From the NCBI GenBank assembly GCA_008015155.1, contig SSFA01000008.1, forward strand, positions 310,001 to 374,000: DNA of 64,000 nucleotides. Reading direction: 5' to 3'. The notes beneath the pieces are model-generated. The model was not told the DNA's origin and did not search any database. It worked only from the letters and a program-made list of their open reading frames with translations. The position numbers were made by a program, and so were the translations under genes. Origin of the DNA: Thiothrix sp. (lineage in GTDB: Bacteria; Pseudomonadota; Gammaproteobacteria; Thiotrichales; Thiotrichaceae). Of the stretch, positions 24,636-31,560 are shown one piece after another. Position 1 is the stretch's first letter. Each line of letters begins with the position of its first letter.

Positions 24636-24642
24636 CTGACAC

Positions 24643-24951
24643 CTATAAATGTTCAATAAACGCAGCCTTCACGATAGCTGCCCGATGTTTAGGCTTAGCT
24701 TTAAGCACTAGCTTTAATGAGCTTTTCTCAGATGCATTCACTCCTTTAAGCTCGCCTTTCAAAGCATCTTTTAAATAGTCCGTTACCGCTGCATTAGGGT
24801 CAGCACCAAACTGGCTCACTAGCAGCAAGTTGGACTGCACATCAGCTAACCGACGCTCTTGTTCAGCTTGCTGTATTGACTGCTGCATATCTGCTGTAAT
24901 CGCCAACTTCTTTTGAACCACAGGCTTTCCACTTTGGTAGTTAATTAACAT
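24643..24951 (-). CDS. Small helical phage protein (102 aa)
   Basis: Mostly helical (MQQSIQQAEQERRLADVQSN) with a basic C-terminus (KAKPKHRAAIVKAAF). It overlaps the preceding 85-aa gene by 11 bases. Unknown function. Confidence 0.5.
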   Translation of the reverse strand: MLINYQSGKPVVQKKLAITADMQQSIQQAEQERRLADVQSNLLLVSQFGADPNAAVTDYLKDALKGELKGVNASEKSSLKLVLKAKPKHRAAIVKAAFIEHL

Positions 24952-25198
24952 TGCCTAGCACCCTTTCTGCATAGCGCTTGCGTGAATCATTTGCATTAAG
25001 TTTACTCATTGATTGCAGTAGCTCTTCTCTATATTCGCTTGATCCCTTTTTTATGAAATCGCAATCGGCAATATCAGCAATCGTCTCGGGCCAACCTGCT
25101 GGGCAAATCCTCCCTGTTTCATAATCTGCATAACAAACTGTCCATGTTTCTTGGCTAGGACGATGAAAAACGGTGTCACCTGTATCTATTCTTTCCAT
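24941..25198 (-). CDS. Small phage protein with GDTVFHRPSxETW motif (85 aa)
   Basis: The N-terminus (DTGDTVFHRPSQETWTVCYA, then GRICPAGWPETIADIADC) resembles a widespread small phage family with GDTVxHxPTxExWxV and GWPE. A beta-barrel N-domain and a helical C-terminus are suggested. Function unknown. Confidence 0.65.
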   Translation of the reverse strand: MERIDTGDTVFHRPSQETWTVCYADYETGRICPAGWPETIADIADCDFIKKGSSEYREELLQSMSKLNANDSRKRYAERVLGNVN

Positions 25199-25208
25199 GC
25201 CTCATAAC

Positions 25209-25406
25209 TCACCAATCATTAAAAATGTAATAATCAACTTTAATTCCACTCGCCTTTGCACAGATTTCCTTCAGTTTCTGCTGAGCCTTTAGCACCTGAT
25301 TCGGCGTGTACTTTGGTATATTTCGCCACTCAGACGGCAACCAGTGTCTAGGTTGCCCTTTGCTGTACTGGCTGCGCTGGCGTTGTAGGCGCTTGGAGAG
25401 TCTCAT
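25209..25406 (-). CDS. Basic small phage protein (65 aa)
   Basis: A very basic N-terminus (MRLSKRLQRQRSQYSKGQPR) precedes a helical segment. It shares 4 bases (ATGA) with the end of the DUF7694-like gene. Unknown function, possibly nucleic acid binding. Confidence 0.45.
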   Translation of the reverse strand: MRLSKRLQRQRSQYSKGQPRHWLPSEWRNIPKYTPNQVLKAQQKLKEICAKASGIKVDYYIFNDW

Positions 25407-25720
25407 AGCAAGCTCACAGCAGGCTTCTCGACATAATCATTGGAGTTTTCTTTACGCCACAAATGCAAGGCATGCGGATGTAAATTGACGTACTCACTTT
25501 TTGCGGGATGAAATTGAATAACCATATCCTCCTCATCCCACGTGGGGCAGCGATTACCTAGGGATACACTGACATGCTCCCAACCCTCTTCAACGCTAGC
25601 GATGACTTTTAATGCCTGCTTGAGCTTAAGTGACTGGATAAAGAAAGCCCCACCCCGCTTGGCTACAAACTCATCATTCAGCAGCCCCTTCAGCTGGTAT
25701 TGCTTAGGCAGTTTGAACAT
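25403..25720 (-). CDS. DUF7694-like phage protein (105 aa)
   Basis: The motif GWEHVSVSLGNRCPTWDEED followed by FHPAKSEYVNLHPHALHLWR matches a conserved early phage family often labelled DUF7694. It overlaps both neighbours (4 and 17 bases). Function unknown. Confidence 0.7.
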   Translation of the reverse strand: MFKLPKQYQLKGLLNDEFVAKRGGAFFIQSLKLKQALKVIASVEEGWEHVSVSLGNRCPTWDEEDMVIQFHPAKSEYVNLHPHALHLWRKENSNDYVEKPAVSLL

Positions 25721-25925
25721 GAGTACTCACCCTACGAACGCGCGCGATATTCACTGGATACGGCTCCCCTTCCACATCCACCACATTGGCCCCAAAGAAT
25801 CGGCGAGCCTCTTGAGTGATGCGCGTTCTGACGGGGGGCTTATTAGAAATAGAAAGCAGCTCAACGTCCGCACCTACTGGATATGACTGATTAAACTCCG
25901 TTATTTGCTTACTACGAGTACTCAC
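25704..25925 (-). CDS. Small phage protein (73 aa)
   Basis: A 73-residue beta-rich protein (YPVGADVELLSISNKPPVRT, EGEPYPVNIARVRRV). It sits back to back with the DUF3850 gene (stop and start overlap by 1 base) and overlaps the next gene by 17 bases. No family recognised. Confidence 0.5.
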   Translation of the reverse strand: MSTRSKQITEFNQSYPVGADVELLSISNKPPVRTRITQEARRFFGANVVDVEGEPYPVNIARVRRVSTHVQTA

Positions 25926-26197
25926 TATTCAACCTCCTGAGCGTCTTGAACATCACTTATCAATGAAAAGCTAAACACCACTTGGTTAGTCGGTTGGTTA
26001 TAATTAGAGACATAAGTAATGCTGGCCTGCTGCCGCCGACCTGTTTCACCTGTTTGCTTATCAAACTCGATGAATACCACCGTATCACCGCGCTGGAATC
26101 CACGATCTGAGTTATCGCGGATCTCGAATTTTTTCTCACCCCGTATCAGCGGAATGAAATAACAAGGATAAATTTTTAAGTGGTGAATCATTGGCAT
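25925..26197 (-). CDS. DUF3850 / ASCH-PUA-like phage protein
   Basis: Residues HLKIYPCYFIPLIRGEKKFE and RDNSDRGFQRGDTVVFIEFD, then TGRRQQASITYV, match DUF3850, an ASCH/PUA-like fold thought to bind RNA. It overlaps the C5 methyltransferase gene by 10 bases. Confidence 0.8.
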   Translation of the reverse strand: MPMIHHLKIYPCYFIPLIRGEKKFEIRDNSDRGFQRGDTVVFIEFDKQTGETGRRQQASITYVSNYNQPTNQVVFSFSLISDVQDAQEVE

Positions 26198-27078
26198 TCC
26201 TTCGCACTTTTATGGAAATAACGATTAAGCTGCTGCCCTATCCAGTGACCTACTTGAACAGACACACCATTACCAATTTGACGATAAGCCGATGTTTCTG
26301 AAACTGGAAACTCAAACCAGTCGGGAACACCCTGCAAGCGTGCATACTCACGTACTGAATAGGGCCTAACGCCCAGCGGAAATCGCTTATCCACTACTAA
26401 TCTGGTGCTTTTATCTTTGGCATAATGAGCCACACATGTTGGGGCTAAATCACCTTTTGCTGGGTCGCTAATGATCGGCTTATCTCGATAACCCCCTTCC
26501 ATTCGGGTTTTTACAGCCGATGGAATATTCACTACAGGATCGCGCTCTAAAATATCGGCTAGTGTGCTAGCTTTTAGAGCAATTGGAACATTAGGGTTAA
26601 ATGGTTTTCTTGTACCAAATATAATTAAGCGATCACGCTTTTGTGGTAGCCATGTTTGTGATTTTATTGGGCAAAAAACTTTTACATGATAGTCGGGTAG
26701 CTGGGTCATGGCTTCCATAACAACCGGGAATCTTCGCATGCCTGGTACGTTTTCTAGTACATAGACCTCCGGTTTTTTTACTGCCAGATGCCTGAGAGCG
26801 TGTAGATATAACTCATCACCAGTTCTCGTGCCTGATATATCAGCAATTGGGCTGTACTTAGCGCATGGATAAGTAAAGACCATAACATCACAATCCAACT
26901 GTTTTTTTACTAACTCTTGTGTAATGTCGCATTGCTTAATGTGATCGCCTAAATTATGTTGATATGTTTTTACTGCATCAGCATCTAACTCAAATGCAGA
27001 TTTAATAGTTACCCCAGCTTGTAGTAGACCAATATCCATCAAGCCAGCACCGGAAAAATAAGAGTTAACGGTAATCAT
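26188..27078 (-). CDS. DNA cytosine-5 methyltransferase
   Basis: The 296-residue protein has the C5 motifs in order: SYFSGAGLMDIGLLQAG (I), TYPCAKYSP (IV, catalytic Cys), VLENVPGMRRF (VI), LPQKRDRLIIFGTR (VIII), SVREYARLQGVPDWFEF (IX) and YRQIGNGVSVQVG (X). It is Dcm-like, probably a solitary enzyme that protects phage DNA from restriction. No endonuclease is adjacent. The start overlaps the DnaC-like gene by 4 bases (ATGA). Confidence 0.9.
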   Translation of the reverse strand: MITVNSYFSGAGLMDIGLLQAGVTIKSAFELDADAVKTYQHNLGDHIKQCDITQELVKKQLDCDVMVFTYPCAKYSPIADISGTRTGDELYLHALRHLAVKKPEVYVLENVPGMRRFPVVMEAMTQLPDYHVKVFCPIKSQTWLPQKRDRLIIFGTRKPFNPNVPIALKASTLADILERDPVVNIPSAVKTRMEGGYRDKPIISDPAKGDLAPTCVAHYAKDKSTRLVVDKRFPLGVRPYSVREYARLQGVPDWFEFPVSETSAYRQIGNGVSVQVGHWIGQQLNRYFHKSAKECQ

Positions 27079-27845
27079 TTGTGAACCTTTTGGTCATGAC
27101 TCAACCGATAATCCCCCCAAGCACATTCAAATATGCTGCAATGCTCTAGCAAGCGTGAGTACACACGATCACCCAGTATCTCTGGGAAAACACTCACGGA
27201 CTGATTGCTAATCAAGAGTGTGGATAGGTTTTTGTTGTAGCGATGGCTAATAATCGTATTGATAATCTCGCGGTCTTTATCGCTGAAACCTGATGCCCCT
27301 ACCTCGTCAAGTACTAGAAAGACTGTTTCACCGAATAAGTTCAGAAGGTCATTCTCAGCAAACTGGCGAGTTGTCCAATTGCCTTTAATAAGACTCAGTA
27401 CCGTGGCGCACTCCACGTATAAAGCCTCTTGCCCAGCTTGTTGAATAGCATTGAGCGTAGCGACTGCCATGTGAGTCTTACCTGTACCGGTACTCCCAGA
27501 AAGAATCAGATTTCCTACTACGTTTTTTGAAAACTGCATAACGCTTGCTTTCACTTTGGCCGCTTCAGCACAGGTCGGCACGTAGCTTTTAAAACTCGCG
27601 TGAAGTAATTTCGCTGGCACACCGTTAGGATTCGTGTGGTCAAGTTTCAGTGCTGAACGACGTAGCGTGGCGCGATCTTTAACCTGTGCATTACGTAACT
27701 CAACTGCCTGAGCCTCACGATCCGCTTTTAGTTCTGCCTGAATCGCTACAGTACGCTCAGCCATCAGCTGCTCATAACTGATAGCTGGTTGATTAGCATA
27801 CTGCTCTTGAATTACTAGCCAGTCATACGCATTACTTGCCGACAT
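27075..27845 (-). CDS. DnaC-like helicase loader ATPase
   Basis: The ATPase has Walker A LILSGSTGTGKTHMAV and Walker B VFLVLDEVGASG, then sensor I-like TLLISNQS, the DnaC/IstB pattern. It loads the replicative helicase at the phage origin. I set the start at ATG 27845, with GAGGAG 7 bases upstream, rather than the TTG at 27851. It follows and overlaps the O-like gene by 14 bases. Confidence 0.85.
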   Translation of the reverse strand: MSASNAYDWLVIQEQYANQPAISYEQLMAERTVAIQAELKADREAQAVELRNAQVKDRATLRRSALKLDHTNPNGVPAKLLHASFKSYVPTCAEAAKVKASVMQFSKNVVGNLILSGSTGTGKTHMAVATLNAIQQAGQEALYVECATVLSLIKGNWTTRQFAENDLLNLFGETVFLVLDEVGASGFSDKDREIINTIISHRYNKNLSTLLISNQSVSVFPEILGDRVYSRLLEHCSIFECAWGDYRLSHDQKVHK

Positions 27846-28836
27846 TATCAATCTCCTCTTGCAGCGCCTCGATTTCTTTCAGCAATCGTGCTAACTCTTC
27901 AGGGTCATCCTCTGTGGCTGGCTGAGTTGCTTTATGTGATTCCCATGCTGCATTAATTCCGCAGAATGGGCTTTTCATGGAGGTTTTTGGCGAAGCGCTA
28001 GGCACCACAATTTTTATCCACTCGTTATCCATCGTATGCTTGATAGCCGCTTCCATCGCCTCCTTGCTTGATAACTCTGCCAGTACGTTGATTTGAGCTT
28101 GCAAGCCCTGTGTACTCTTAATCGGTTTTTTGATAACGGTGTGGCGGTATTTGAGATAGCTCAGCAGGAATCCCTTCGGTACATGCTTGCAATCGCAGTC
28201 GTTGATTAGCTCTTTCATAGTTAGTTCAGTCGCCTCGGTAATCTCACCGCGTTTAGCATGAGTGCGTTTAGCAGGCTCGATAGGTTTGCTTTCAGGCTCT
28301 ACAGGCTCAATGACTGTTTCTGCTAGTTCGATAGCTTGACTTGCAAGGGATGAATCACTCACGTCCCCCTGTGGGGGGACTATAGGGGGGATATTATTTA
28401 TATTTTCTTTAATACTTTCTTTAGAGGGTGCAAATTCTGCACTACCAATATGCAAATTCTGCACTACCCCTAGTGAATTATTTGCACTAGGTGGTGCAAA
28501 TTCTGCACCACTATATAAATCAATGATTTGATAGCTGTTCATGGTATTAATACCATCAGCTTTGCCACGGACAACTGACAAAAAACCATTGTTTTCTAAT
28601 GCGGCAATAATGTTAAAAGCTGATCGACGTGAAATTGAAGCATGGTCAGCAATCTGCGATATGCTTAGCTCACATTGGGTACGCTGATAACCGTAGGTGA
28701 AGCGAGCAATCACAAGCAGCACCGCTTTTTCAGCAGGCGGTATTTTCAACGTGATGAGTTTGTTAGGAACCTGTGTGTACTCGGTCATAACCTGACCTTT
28801 GTTATAGAGTTGTTTTGTGTAGGCTATTCTGCTCAT
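27832..28836 (-). CDS. Phage replication protein O-like, winged-helix N-terminus
   Basis: The N-terminus carries VPNKLITLKIPPAEKAVLLV and LSISQIADHASISRRSAFNI, a winged-helix origin-binding domain. A Pro/Glu-rich linker follows and the C-terminus is helical (ELARLLKEIEALQEEIDN), likely contacting the loader. The ATG at 28836 has GGAGG 7 bases upstream. In lambda-like phages the origin lies within this gene; the linker region near 28360-28500 is AT-rich with repeated GCAAATTCTGCACTA-type blocks (three copies), a candidate origin. Confidence 0.75.
   Translation of the reverse strand: MSRIAYTKQLYNKGQVMTEYTQVPNKLITLKIPPAEKAVLLVIARFTYGYQRTQCELSISQIADHASISRRSAFNIIAALENNGFLSVVRGKADGINTMNSYQIIDLYSGAEFAPPSANNSLGVVQNLHIGSAEFAPSKESIKENINNIPPIVPPQGDVSDSSLASQAIELAETVIEPVEPESKPIEPAKRTHAKRGEITEATELTMKELINDCDCKHVPKGFLLSYLKYRHTVIKKPIKSTQGLQAQINVLAELSSKEAMEAAIKHTMDNEWIKIVVPSASPKTSMKSPFCGINAAWESHKATQPATEDDPEELARLLKEIEALQEEIDNVGK
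28425..28515. repeat. Three GTGCAAATTCTGCAC-type repeats in the O-like gene (candidate origin iterons)
   Basis: The sequence GGTGCAAATTCTGCACTAC is seen at about 28428, ATGCAAATTCTGCACTAC at about 28450, and GGTGCAAATTCTGCACCAC at about 28493. The core GCAAATTCTGCAC also encodes AEFA and QNLHI in different frames, so the DNA itself is conserved. An origin inside an O gene with iterons is the classic lambdoid arrangement. Confidence 0.6.
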
Positions 28837-29318
28837 GCCCATACCTCCTTCATCGCCTTTTCAAGCTCACGCTGAGCAAGATACGCTTCAAGCTGTTTAC
28901 GTCCTGCAATGGGCTTTAACTTCGACTTAGGGATGTTTAAATCACGCTGCCACTCATCAGGATCAACCGCAACGGGAGGCGGGGCTGGCTTCTTAGGTTG
29001 ACTGATAACAGGGGGATTCTCGGACAGAAGAACATTGTTAGTCATTGGACGCGCTGGATTGCCAGCCACTCGGTAATAGCGATTCGGACTTTTGGCGTTT
29101 TTAACAGTGTCATAAACGAGAGTCTGGTCATCGACCATGCCGCGAATGACCTGCTGAATAAAGCGCGGCTTGATGGGCTTGCCGTCGTTACGCGAGTAAT
29201 TCGCTTGGATCACTCCCGCTATTTCCGAATAACTGACCGCACCAGTACGCTTAGCAATAATGTCGATAATGATTTCACGCAATGTTTTTGCTGATTTTTC
29301 CTGAGTTTGTGCTATCAT
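28833..29318 (-). CDS. Phage replication-region protein with HTH-like N-terminus (161 aa)
   Basis: The start is taken as ATG 29318 (MIAQTQEKSAKTLREI). Residues 15-70 (LREIIIDIIAKRTGAVSYSE, RFIQQVIRGMVDDQTLVYD) look like a winged-helix DNA-binding domain, followed by a Pro-rich linker and a basic helical tail. It overlaps the O-like gene by 4 bases and may bind the replication origin or act as a regulator. Confidence 0.5.
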   Translation of the reverse strand: MIAQTQEKSAKTLREIIIDIIAKRTGAVSYSEIAGVIQANYSRNDGKPIKPRFIQQVIRGMVDDQTLVYDTVKNAKSPNRYYRVAGNPARPMTNNVLLSENPPVISQPKKPAPPPVAVDPDEWQRDLNIPKSKLKPIAGRKQLEAYLAQRELEKAMKEVWA

Positions 29319-29341
29319 TTGTTTATCTCTGATGTTTAAAA

Positions 29342-29378
29342 ACCGCTTTCTGAATCCACTCTGAAGCGGTTTTTTTTC
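29342..29378. terminator. Bidirectional hairpin in the leader of the replication operon
   Basis: AACCGCTT pairs with AAGCGGTT; the plus strand has T9 after it and the minus strand has GGTTTTTAAAC. It lies 24 bases before the start of the 161-aa gene, so on the minus strand it would stop the early operon unless antiterminated. Confidence 0.6.
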
Positions 29379-29386
29379 GCCCTTAG

Positions 29387-29413
29387 AAAAGACCCGCCTC
29401 ATTAGAAGCGGGT
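29387..29413 (-). terminator. Second hairpin in the replication operon leader
   Basis: On the minus strand ACCCGC-TTCTAATGAG-GCGGGT is followed by CTTTTC. A weaker terminator than its neighbour; the pair suggests an attenuated leader. Confidence 0.4.
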
Positions 29414-29426
29414 AATGCAAGGATGA

Positions 29427-29510
29427 AGGGCTTTTACATCTTTGCAGAGGGAATCTTTAAACAGGACTCTCGCTGTCAGGAGGAGAGGAGGAGTCAACAG
29501 CGAAAGCCCT
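29427..29510 (-). ncRNA. Candidate structured RNA with pyrimidine-rich (SD-complementary) loop
   Basis: An outer stem pairs AGGGCTTT (29427-29434) with AAAGCCCT (29503-29510), enclosing an inner 7-bp stem TCGCTGT / ACAGCGA (29470-29476 / 29497-29503). On the minus strand the 20-nt loop is TGACTCCTCCTCTCCTCCTG, complementary to Shine-Dalgarno sequences. There is no coding frame of note. It lies between the replication leader and a tRNA in the early operon. Confidence 0.4.
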
Positions 29511-29631
29511 AATTAAAAACATCACTTTTTTGCCTCGGCGCACAGTGAGAACGCTCGACTCAGGGAAGCGACCAGTCCAACCCCTGTTCTGGTCAGGCAC
29601 GGGCAGAGTGTCAGCATTCACCCGTTTTTAT

Positions 29632-29707
29632 TGGTGCATCAAGCAGGAGTTGAACCTGCGACACCCTGTTTTTCGGACAGGTGCTCTACCAACTGAGCTA
29701 CTGATGC
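29632..29707 (-). tRNA. tRNA-Phe (GAA), with C at position 33
   Basis: A complete cloverleaf: acceptor GCATCAG / TTGATGC, D arm GCTC/GAGC, anticodon stem CCTGT / ACAGG with loop CCGAAAA, T arm GCAGG-TTCAACT-CCTGC, discriminator A and genomically encoded CCA. The anticodon by standard numbering is GAA (Phe). Position 33, almost always U, is C here. Confidence 0.75.
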
Positions 29708-29771
29708 GAAAACCTAAAGCCTTTTTATGAGTTTGCTCAGCTCAAAGCAGTTTTACGACCTGCTCAGGTAA

Positions 29772-29930
29772 TTAGTAACCATCCATATCAGGCGCAAAAA
29801 TCACTGCCCCCAAAATCACCATCCCGATTACAAATGGAGCTAATGCGAGCGCGATTACCCCGACGATGATCCATCCAACAATGCCAAACATCATCAGGAT
29901 AAAAAGCGCTGCATCTCTCAGAAACCCCAT
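29772..29930 (-). CDS. Hydrophobic membrane microprotein (52 aa)
   Basis: MGFLRDAALFILMMFGIVGW opens the protein, followed by IIVGVIALALAPFVIGMVI and a short acidic tail (FAPDMDGY). Two membrane helices are likely. GAGGA lies upstream; the start overlaps the stop of the RHH gene by 1 base (TAATG). It could act as an early membrane-targeting peptide; function unknown. Confidence 0.6.
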   Translation of the reverse strand: MGFLRDAALFILMMFGIVGWIIVGVIALALAPFVIGMVILGAVIFAPDMDGY

Positions 29931-30136
29931 TACGTCCTCTTATCTCCCAATTGTCGGCTGCTGCTCGTTTGCAACAGATATTGATGCTGAACTACAAACT
30001 CCTGTATCACTGGAGTTAGCAGCTTGTTGATACTCTGTTTCTGTGAGTGCGCCATCTGGTATAGATGCTGGGCTTCCTGTTCTGTCACTCTCAACGTGAG
30101 CGGGACAACAAGTGGTTTCTGTGGCTTCCGTGCCAT
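29930..30136 (-). CDS. Ribbon-helix-helix-like small protein (68 aa), overlapping the Cro-like gene
   Basis: MARKPQKPLVVPLTLRVTEQ with a following helix pair (EAQHLYQMAHSQKQSINKLL) has an Arc/MetJ plan: beta strand, two helices. The ATG has GGAG 7 bases upstream. The whole gene except the last 10 bases lies inside the Cro-like frame, in another phase. Likely a DNA-binding regulator. Confidence 0.6.
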   Translation of the reverse strand: MARKPQKPLVVPLTLRVTEQEAQHLYQMAHSQKQSINKLLTPVIQEFVVQHQYLLQTSSSRQLGDKRT

Positions 30137-30338
30137 GTGGGGTCTCCAAGTTGGCCCCCTGTTTTTTCCTGAGAAAATCATAGATTCGCTGTACTTTCGT
30201 CACACCTGGGTCTTGGAAATATCCATCCTTAAACTTGTAAAGCCAGCGAAGCTCAACCTTGGCTGAGACGGCAATCTCTGCTAGTGGTATAGAGGTGCTT
30301 CTCAGCATGTCTGTTGTTGTGCTTAACCAAGTATTCAT
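29940..30338 (-). CDS. Cro-like repressor with a long overprinted tail
   Basis: The first 62 residues (MNTWLSTTTDMLRSTSIPLA, EIAVSAKVELRWLYKFKDGY, QRIYDFLRKKQG) form a small helix-turn-helix domain of Cro type. The remaining 70 residues are low-complexity and overlap the RHH gene in another frame, so they may be mere read-through. A promoter (TTGCAA-17-TAATCT) ends immediately before an in-frame ATG at 30344; the next ATG at 30338 falls near +1, hence possibly leaderless. It faces the cI-like gene, so it is the lytic regulator candidate. Confidence 0.6.
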   Translation of the reverse strand: MNTWLSTTTDMLRSTSIPLAEIAVSAKVELRWLYKFKDGYFQDPGVTKVQRIYDFLRKKQGANLETPHGTEATETTCCPAHVESDRTGSPASIPDGALTETEYQQAANSSDTGVCSSASISVANEQQPTIGR

Positions 30339-30344
30339 GTGCAT

Positions 30345-30417
30345 AGATTAGAACAATTGTTCAATAATTGCAAATAAAATAAGAACCATTGTTCTGTAAA
30401 TTTGAATTAAAATTCAA
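30345..30417. promoter_or_regulatory. cI/cro intergenic operators and divergent promoters
   Basis: Three operators with the pattern GAA-N6-TTC are seen: GAACAATTGTTC (30351-30362), GAACCATTGTTC (30383-30394) and GAATTAAAATTC (30404-30415). The leftward promoter is TTGCAA (30368-30373) - 17 - TAATCT (30345-30350); its spacer contains the first operator. The third operator overlaps the likely -10 of the rightward cI promoter (TAAAAT at 30408-30413), fitting autoregulation. Confidence 0.75.
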
Positions 30418-30436
30418 TCAAACTTTTAGGTGAGTC

Positions 30437-30778
30437 ATGATGGATGAATTAGAAATAAGGAGAATTTTCGCTGCGAACTTGAAATTGGTAATGGATAGAA
30501 ATGATCTAAATGCCAAAGATGTTGAGCGACGAACTGGCGTTACTAGCAGAATGGTTGGTTATATTTTAAATATAGAACGGTCGCCAACAATAGATATTAT
30601 CAGAAAGCTGTCTGTAGGCCTGCGAGTGCCGATTAGTGATTTTTTTTCAAGTGACGATGGCTCTTATAAGGTCAGCATAGCCGACTTTGAGCATCTTGAG
30701 CTATTGAACAAGATGACCCAAGAAGAGCGCGAGGAATTGGAACGCTACGCTAACTATCTCATCGAGAAGCGATCATAG
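30437..30778 (+). CDS. CI-like transcriptional repressor (XRE family)
   Basis: The 113-residue protein has an N-terminal XRE helix-turn-helix (ELEIRRIFAANLKLVMDRND, DVERRTGVTSRMVGYILNIE) and a short helical C-terminal part. It has no peptidase S24 domain, so induction is not by simple RecA-driven cleavage; an antirepressor may be involved. Shine-Dalgarno AGGTGAG precedes the start. Likely binds the GAA-N6-TTC operators in this region and at 33,639-33,683. Confidence 0.8.
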   Translation: MMDELEIRRIFAANLKLVMDRNDLNAKDVERRTGVTSRMVGYILNIERSPTIDIIRKLSVGLRVPISDFFSSDDGSYKVSIADFEHLELLNKMTQEEREELERYANYLIEKRS

Positions 30779-30899
30779 ACAAAGCCTTTTCATTGACCAT
30801 ACGCTTCTCATCATCGCTCAAAATAAACCAGTATTTAGGTAGCCTATTTATTTTTTTATCATTAACTGACTTCCGTTTTTTAGCACTTACTTTACCCAT
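30759..30899 (-). CDS. Possible small basic protein (46 aa), antisense to the cI end
   Basis: The frame reads MGKVSAKKRKSVNDKKINRL, then PKYWFILSDDEKRMVNEKAL, a basic head and helical tail, ending inside the last 20 bases of cI. AGGGG lies upstream at about 8 bases. Low-confidence small gene. Confidence 0.35.
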   Translation of the reverse strand: MGKVSAKKRKSVNDKKINRLPKYWFILSDDEKRMVNEKALSMIASR

Positions 30900-31044
30900 T
30901 CTGTACCCCTGTTTAGTTGGTGACAGAGGGTGATAGTTGGTGGTTTTGACTGTTTCTGCTTCGCATTCCTGTTCCTACAAGCAGGGGAATGTGGGATTCC
31001 CGAAGCGCCGGACTTCATCCGGTTGGTTTACATGAGGACTAATC

Positions 31045-31143
31045 ATGACAACCAAGAAAAAATGCGGATGCAAAACCCCGTCAAGTAAGCCAAAGACGGT
31101 CACCGTCAAAACTTACAAGCGGGCTAAGCCTCGTAAATGCTAA
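31045..31143 (+). CDS. Basic cysteine-containing microprotein (32 aa)
   Basis: MTTKKKCGCKTPSSKPKTVT followed by VKTYKRAKPRKC is very basic (12 Lys/Arg) with 3 cysteines. GAGGA lies 6 bases upstream. The upstream 140 bases contain two stem-loops (near GCAGGGGAATGTGGGATTCCC and GCCGGACTTCATCCGG). Possibly nucleic-acid-binding. The ORF is short but the ribosome site is strong. Confidence 0.45.
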   Translation: MTTKKKCGCKTPSSKPKTVTVKTYKRAKPRKC

Positions 31144-31344
31144 TGTGAATTAGCCAGCCAAGACCACCATCTACCGCCTTCTATCTTATCAAAAAGGATA
31201 CCCTAAGTCGCGGCTGCTCTGACCCATGCAGCTAGTTTGTAGTTGTTACAGCTTAGACGCGGATAAGCGGGATTTGTTCGCTGATAAGTGGTGATTGTGA
31301 TTTTTGCACGGGCTGTTTAGAAATTAATAGGAGGAACTCGATTA

Positions 31345-31560
31345 ATGCCAGTCCATACGACTCCAGCAACACCTGATTTGACGAACTTCAGCAAATCTCT
31401 TTGCCTATATCAAATAGCATCAATCAAGGCATCGTCTCAACGGGTCGATTCAACCAAATATACATCGGCCTATCATCAACCCATATCCCGTTTTCTGGAA
31501 TATAACCTGCCGCCTCCATCGCCGCCCACTTATCTGCGTGATGCGCTGCCCAGACAATAG
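31345..31560 (+). CDS. Doubtful ORF antisense to the HAD gene
   Basis: An excellent ribosome site (AGGAGG, 9 bases before ATG) precedes a 71-residue frame beginning MPVHTTPATPDLTNFSKS. Its second half overlaps the HAD-like gene on the other strand and looks non-coding (Pro/Ser/Tyr-rich). The N-terminal 25 residues may be a truncated gene. Low confidence. Confidence 0.25.
   Translation: MPVHTTPATPDLTNFSKSLCLYQIASIKASSQRVDSTKYTSAYHQPISRFLEYNLPPPSPPTYLRDALPRQ

Noticed and set aside
29530-29730. Plus-strand 66-aa frame over the tRNA-Phe
   Set aside because: Translates the tRNA complement; not a real gene.
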